From Bifidobacteriaceae bacterium (GTDB lineage Bacteria; Actinomycetota; Actinomycetes; Actinomycetales; WQXJ01), in NCBI GenBank assembly GCA_031268115.1, contig JAIRXV010000242.1:1-8350 (forward strand): DNA of 8,350 bases, in the 5' to 3' direction. Positions 6,830 through 8,350 of the stretch are shown piece after piece. The position numbers and the translations under genes were made by a program. Position 1 is the stretch's first letter. Each line of letters begins with the position of its first letter. The notes below the pieces were generated by a model. It was not told where the DNA came from and searched no databases. It was given only the letters and a program-made list of their open reading frames with translations.

Positions 6830-6836
6830 AAGGAGG
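6830..6836 (+). promoter_or_regulatory. Ribosome binding site that fixes a GTG start
   Basis: AAGGAGG lies six bases upstream of GTG 6843. It justifies the GTG start of the FHA gene, which places the zinc-ribbon-like cysteine at residue 4. Confidence 0.8.
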
Positions 6837-6842
6837 ACACCT

Positions 6843-7421
6843 GTGAGGCAGTGCGAACGTGGGCACTTCTACGACGAGACCCGCTACCCCACGTGCCGCT
6901 ACTGCGAGGATGCGGCCAGCGGAGCCGCCGCCGGAACGCTCGGCGCGACCGTGGCCCTCGGCCAACCGGGCGCCACCGGCCCGGCGCTGGGAAAGACGGT
7001 CCCGTTGCGCAGCGCCGGCGCCGGTGTCTCCCCGCCGGCCGATCCTGGCAGGACCGTGGCCGTCATCAGGGGAAAGATCGGCATCGACCCGGCGGTGGCG
7101 TTCGCGGTGGCCGTGGAGGGACCCCACCGGGGCGAGGACTTCCGCCTGAAGGCCGGGCGCGCCTTCATCGGCCGAGCCACCGAATCGGATATCGCCCTGA
7201 CCTCGGACGATGCCGTCTCTCGCGAGGCCCACGCCCTCATCTCCTACGATTCCAAAGGCAACGAGTTCCTCATCGCACCCGGGCAGTCGCGCGGCCTGAC
7301 GTACCGCAACGGCCACCAGGTCGCGAATGCCGAACCGCTTGAGGCCTACGACACCATTGAGGTCGGCGCCACCAAGCTCATATTCCTTCCCCTGTGCGGA
7401 CCGCAGTTCCGATGGGCCTGA
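6843..7421 (+). CDS. Zinc-ribbon/FHA domain phosphothreonine-binding protein
   Basis: This 192-residue cytoplasmic protein probably reads phosphothreonine marks. The N-terminus has a compact metal-site pattern (C4, H8, C18, C21; 'CERGHFYD' and 'PTCRYC'), typical of a family of short bacterial ribbons fused to FHA or kinase domains. A flexible Ala/Gly/Pro-rich stretch (about 24-75) carries three similar threonine motifs: GATVAL (T36), GKTVPL (T52) and GRTVAV (T71). A complete-looking FHA domain occupies about 85-185, with the conserved residues G110-R111 (IGR), S126-R127 and H130 (VSREAH), and N156-G157 (RNG). These residues normally contact phosphothreonine. It starts 28 bases after the FN3 gene and its 3' end overlaps the phosphatase start, so the three are probably one operon. 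Proline or glycine loops hide the exact domain edges. A kinase that marks its ligands is expected nearby but not seen. Confidence 0.92.
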   Translation: MRQCERGHFYDETRYPTCRYCEDAASGAAAGTLGATVALGQPGATGPALGKTVPLRSAGAGVSPPADPGRTVAVIRGKIGIDPAVAFAVAVEGPHRGEDFRLKAGRAFIGRATESDIALTSDDAVSREAHALISYDSKGNEFLIAPGQSRGLTYRNGHQVANAEPLEAYDTIEVGATKLIFLPLCGPQFRWA

Positions 7422-8314
7422 GGGCGCGCCGCCGAGGAAGAAAGTCCACACCCAAGGGCGCGAGCGCGCGGTCTGGCCCGTGGCAGGCGGCCAATTGCCA
7501 GGGCATTGGGATGCGGGAGTCTCAACAGGACGCCTTCGCCCTGTCGCGTCTACCCCCGGACGATGCCGTTCCCACCTTCCACATGATTCTCGCCGATGGT
7601 ATGGGTGGCGCGGATCAGGGGGCGGTGATCGCTCAGACGGCGGTCTCGGCGCTGCGTGCGGTGTTGGATTCCATGGCGCCGGAGGATCCGTTCGAGAGGG
7701 TGACTGACGCCATCGTCGAGGTGAATACGCGGGTCAACACGGCCTACGAGGAGCGTGGCGGGACCACCCTCATCGTGGCGCGGGCTGTCGGTGGCCGGCT
7801 GTGGTTCGCCAGTGTCGGCGATTCGCAGCTCTATCTGTGGCGTGCGGGGCGGATCTACGAGATGAATCAGCGCCATGAATACCTGACCGACCTGTACGCA
7901 GAGGCGTTGGCGGGGCGGACCACCGTGGCCGAGGCCCTCGCGGACCCGCAGATGGGGGCACTGACCTCGTTCATCGGGGGAGGCGACCTCGCCATCGACG
8001 CCACCCGCCGACCCTTCCCCTTGCGCCCCGGGGACACGCTGCTGGCCTGCTCCGATGGGGTGAGCGACACGTTGGGTGTGGCCGCGCTGGAGGACTGCCT
8101 GGGTGCCGGTCCGGACGCGGCGTGTGCCGCCATCGTCGGCCTCATTCGCGAGCGGGACCTGCCCGATCAAGACAACTACACGGCCCTCGTCGCCCGGATT
8201 GTGGGCGATCCCGGCACCTGGTCAGGCCCCCACCCGCAAGCCCACCCCACGGACCCGGCTGGCAGGGAACCTGCCAGCCACCCAACCCGAACCGAACCGG
8301 AGAACACCCCATGA
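7412..8314 (+). CDS. PP2C-family serine/threonine protein phosphatase
   Basis: This metal-dependent phosphatase probably reverses the phosphorylation read by the FHA protein. From ATG 7412 it has 300 residues. The catalytic domain shows the PP2C motifs in order: GMRESQQDAF (34-43, metal Asp 40), LADGMGG (60-66, Asp 62), GGTTLIVA (116-123), VGDSQLYL (135-142), ACSDG (212-216, Asp 215) and QDNYTALV (253-260, Asp 254). All metal-binding aspartates are present. The usual Arg after GDS is Gln here. The domain is followed by a Pro/His-rich tail (about 266-300). There is no transmembrane segment, so it should be cytosolic. ATG 7412 overlaps the FHA stop by ten bases. A GTG at 7394 would add six residues; neither start has a good ribosome binding site, which fits translational coupling. 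The stop overlaps the next ATG by four bases. Confidence 0.93.
   Translation: MGLRARRRGRKSTPKGASARSGPWQAANCQGIGMRESQQDAFALSRLPPDDAVPTFHMILADGMGGADQGAVIAQTAVSALRAVLDSMAPEDPFERVTDAIVEVNTRVNTAYEERGGTTLIVARAVGGRLWFASVGDSQLYLWRAGRIYEMNQRHEYLTDLYAEALAGRTTVAEALADPQMGALTSFIGGGDLAIDATRRPFPLRPGDTLLACSDGVSDTLGVAALEDCLGAGPDAACAAIVGLIRERDLPDQDNYTALVARIVGDPGTWSGPHPQAHPTDPAGREPASHPTRTEPENTP
8257..8279 (+). other. Perfect 10-bp hairpin inside the phosphatase 3' end
   Basis: GGCTGGCAGG (8257-8266) and CCTGCCAGCC (8270-8279) form a perfect ten-pair stem with a three-base loop (GAA). It lies within the codons of the phosphatase tail, 31 bases before the start of the next gene. No T-run follows, so it is not a typical intrinsic terminator. 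It may set mRNA stability or the expression ratio between the phosphatase and the following gene. Confidence 0.7.
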
Positions 8315-8350
8315 ACCACGCCCGCACCCGCCGCGTCACGCCGCTGGCCA
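8311..8350 (+). CDS. Start of the next operon gene (partial)
   Basis: An ATG at 8311 overlaps the phosphatase stop in ATGA, and GGAG (8299-8302) sits eight bases upstream, so a translationally coupled gene begins here. Only 13 codons are visible: MNHARTRRVTPLA. The basic start turning hydrophobic would suit a signal peptide or first membrane segment, but too little is present to name it. In similar gene sets a von Willebrand A protein or a protein kinase often follows; that is only a guess for this case. Confidence 0.7.
   Translation, partial: MNHARTRRVTPLA

Overview
The base composition is strongly GC-rich, third codon positions are mostly G or C, and Shine-Dalgarno sites are actinobacterial in style. 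The window therefore suggests a chromosome of a high-GC Gram-positive bacterium (Actinomycetota). No gene identifies the genus. A LuxR regulator carrying an MFS-like membrane domain and an FHA protein opening with a 'GHFYD..RYPTCRYC' zinc-ribbon-like motif are seen in several actinobacterial lineages, including Coriobacteriia, but this is only a hint.

Layout, left to right. Positions 1-92 probably hold the last codons of a plus-strand gene. Positions 93-593 show no convincing gene but contain a 15-bp tandem duplication and two mutually exclusive inverted repeats. A minus-strand lipoprotein gene fills 594-1979. The next kilobase (1980-3001) is gene-free and repeat-rich: an 8-bp tandem repeat (2294-2357), then six copies of a roughly 83-bp unit (2408 to about 2894), then a hairpin that may terminate the next minus-strand gene. 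That gene (3002-4492) encodes a membrane-embedded LuxR-type regulator.

Across a 207-bp divergent intergenic region lies a plus-strand operon: a large secreted protein with fibronectin type III-like modules (4700-6814), a zinc-ribbon/FHA protein (6843-7421), a PP2C-type Ser/Thr phosphatase (7412-8314), and the start of a fourth gene (from 8311) that runs out of the window. The last three are translationally coupled or overlap.

How the genes may work together (inference): the FHA protein and phosphatase form the reader/eraser part of a phosphothreonine signalling module, and a kinase is expected nearby, outside the window. The co-transcribed exported FN3 protein suggests the module concerns the cell surface or secretion. 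The divergent membrane LuxR protein is positioned to control this operon and itself. The most unusual non-coding structure is the 83-bp array. Its unit ends pair fully, with G-U wobble, only in minus-strand RNA, and it shows a three-unit higher-order period.
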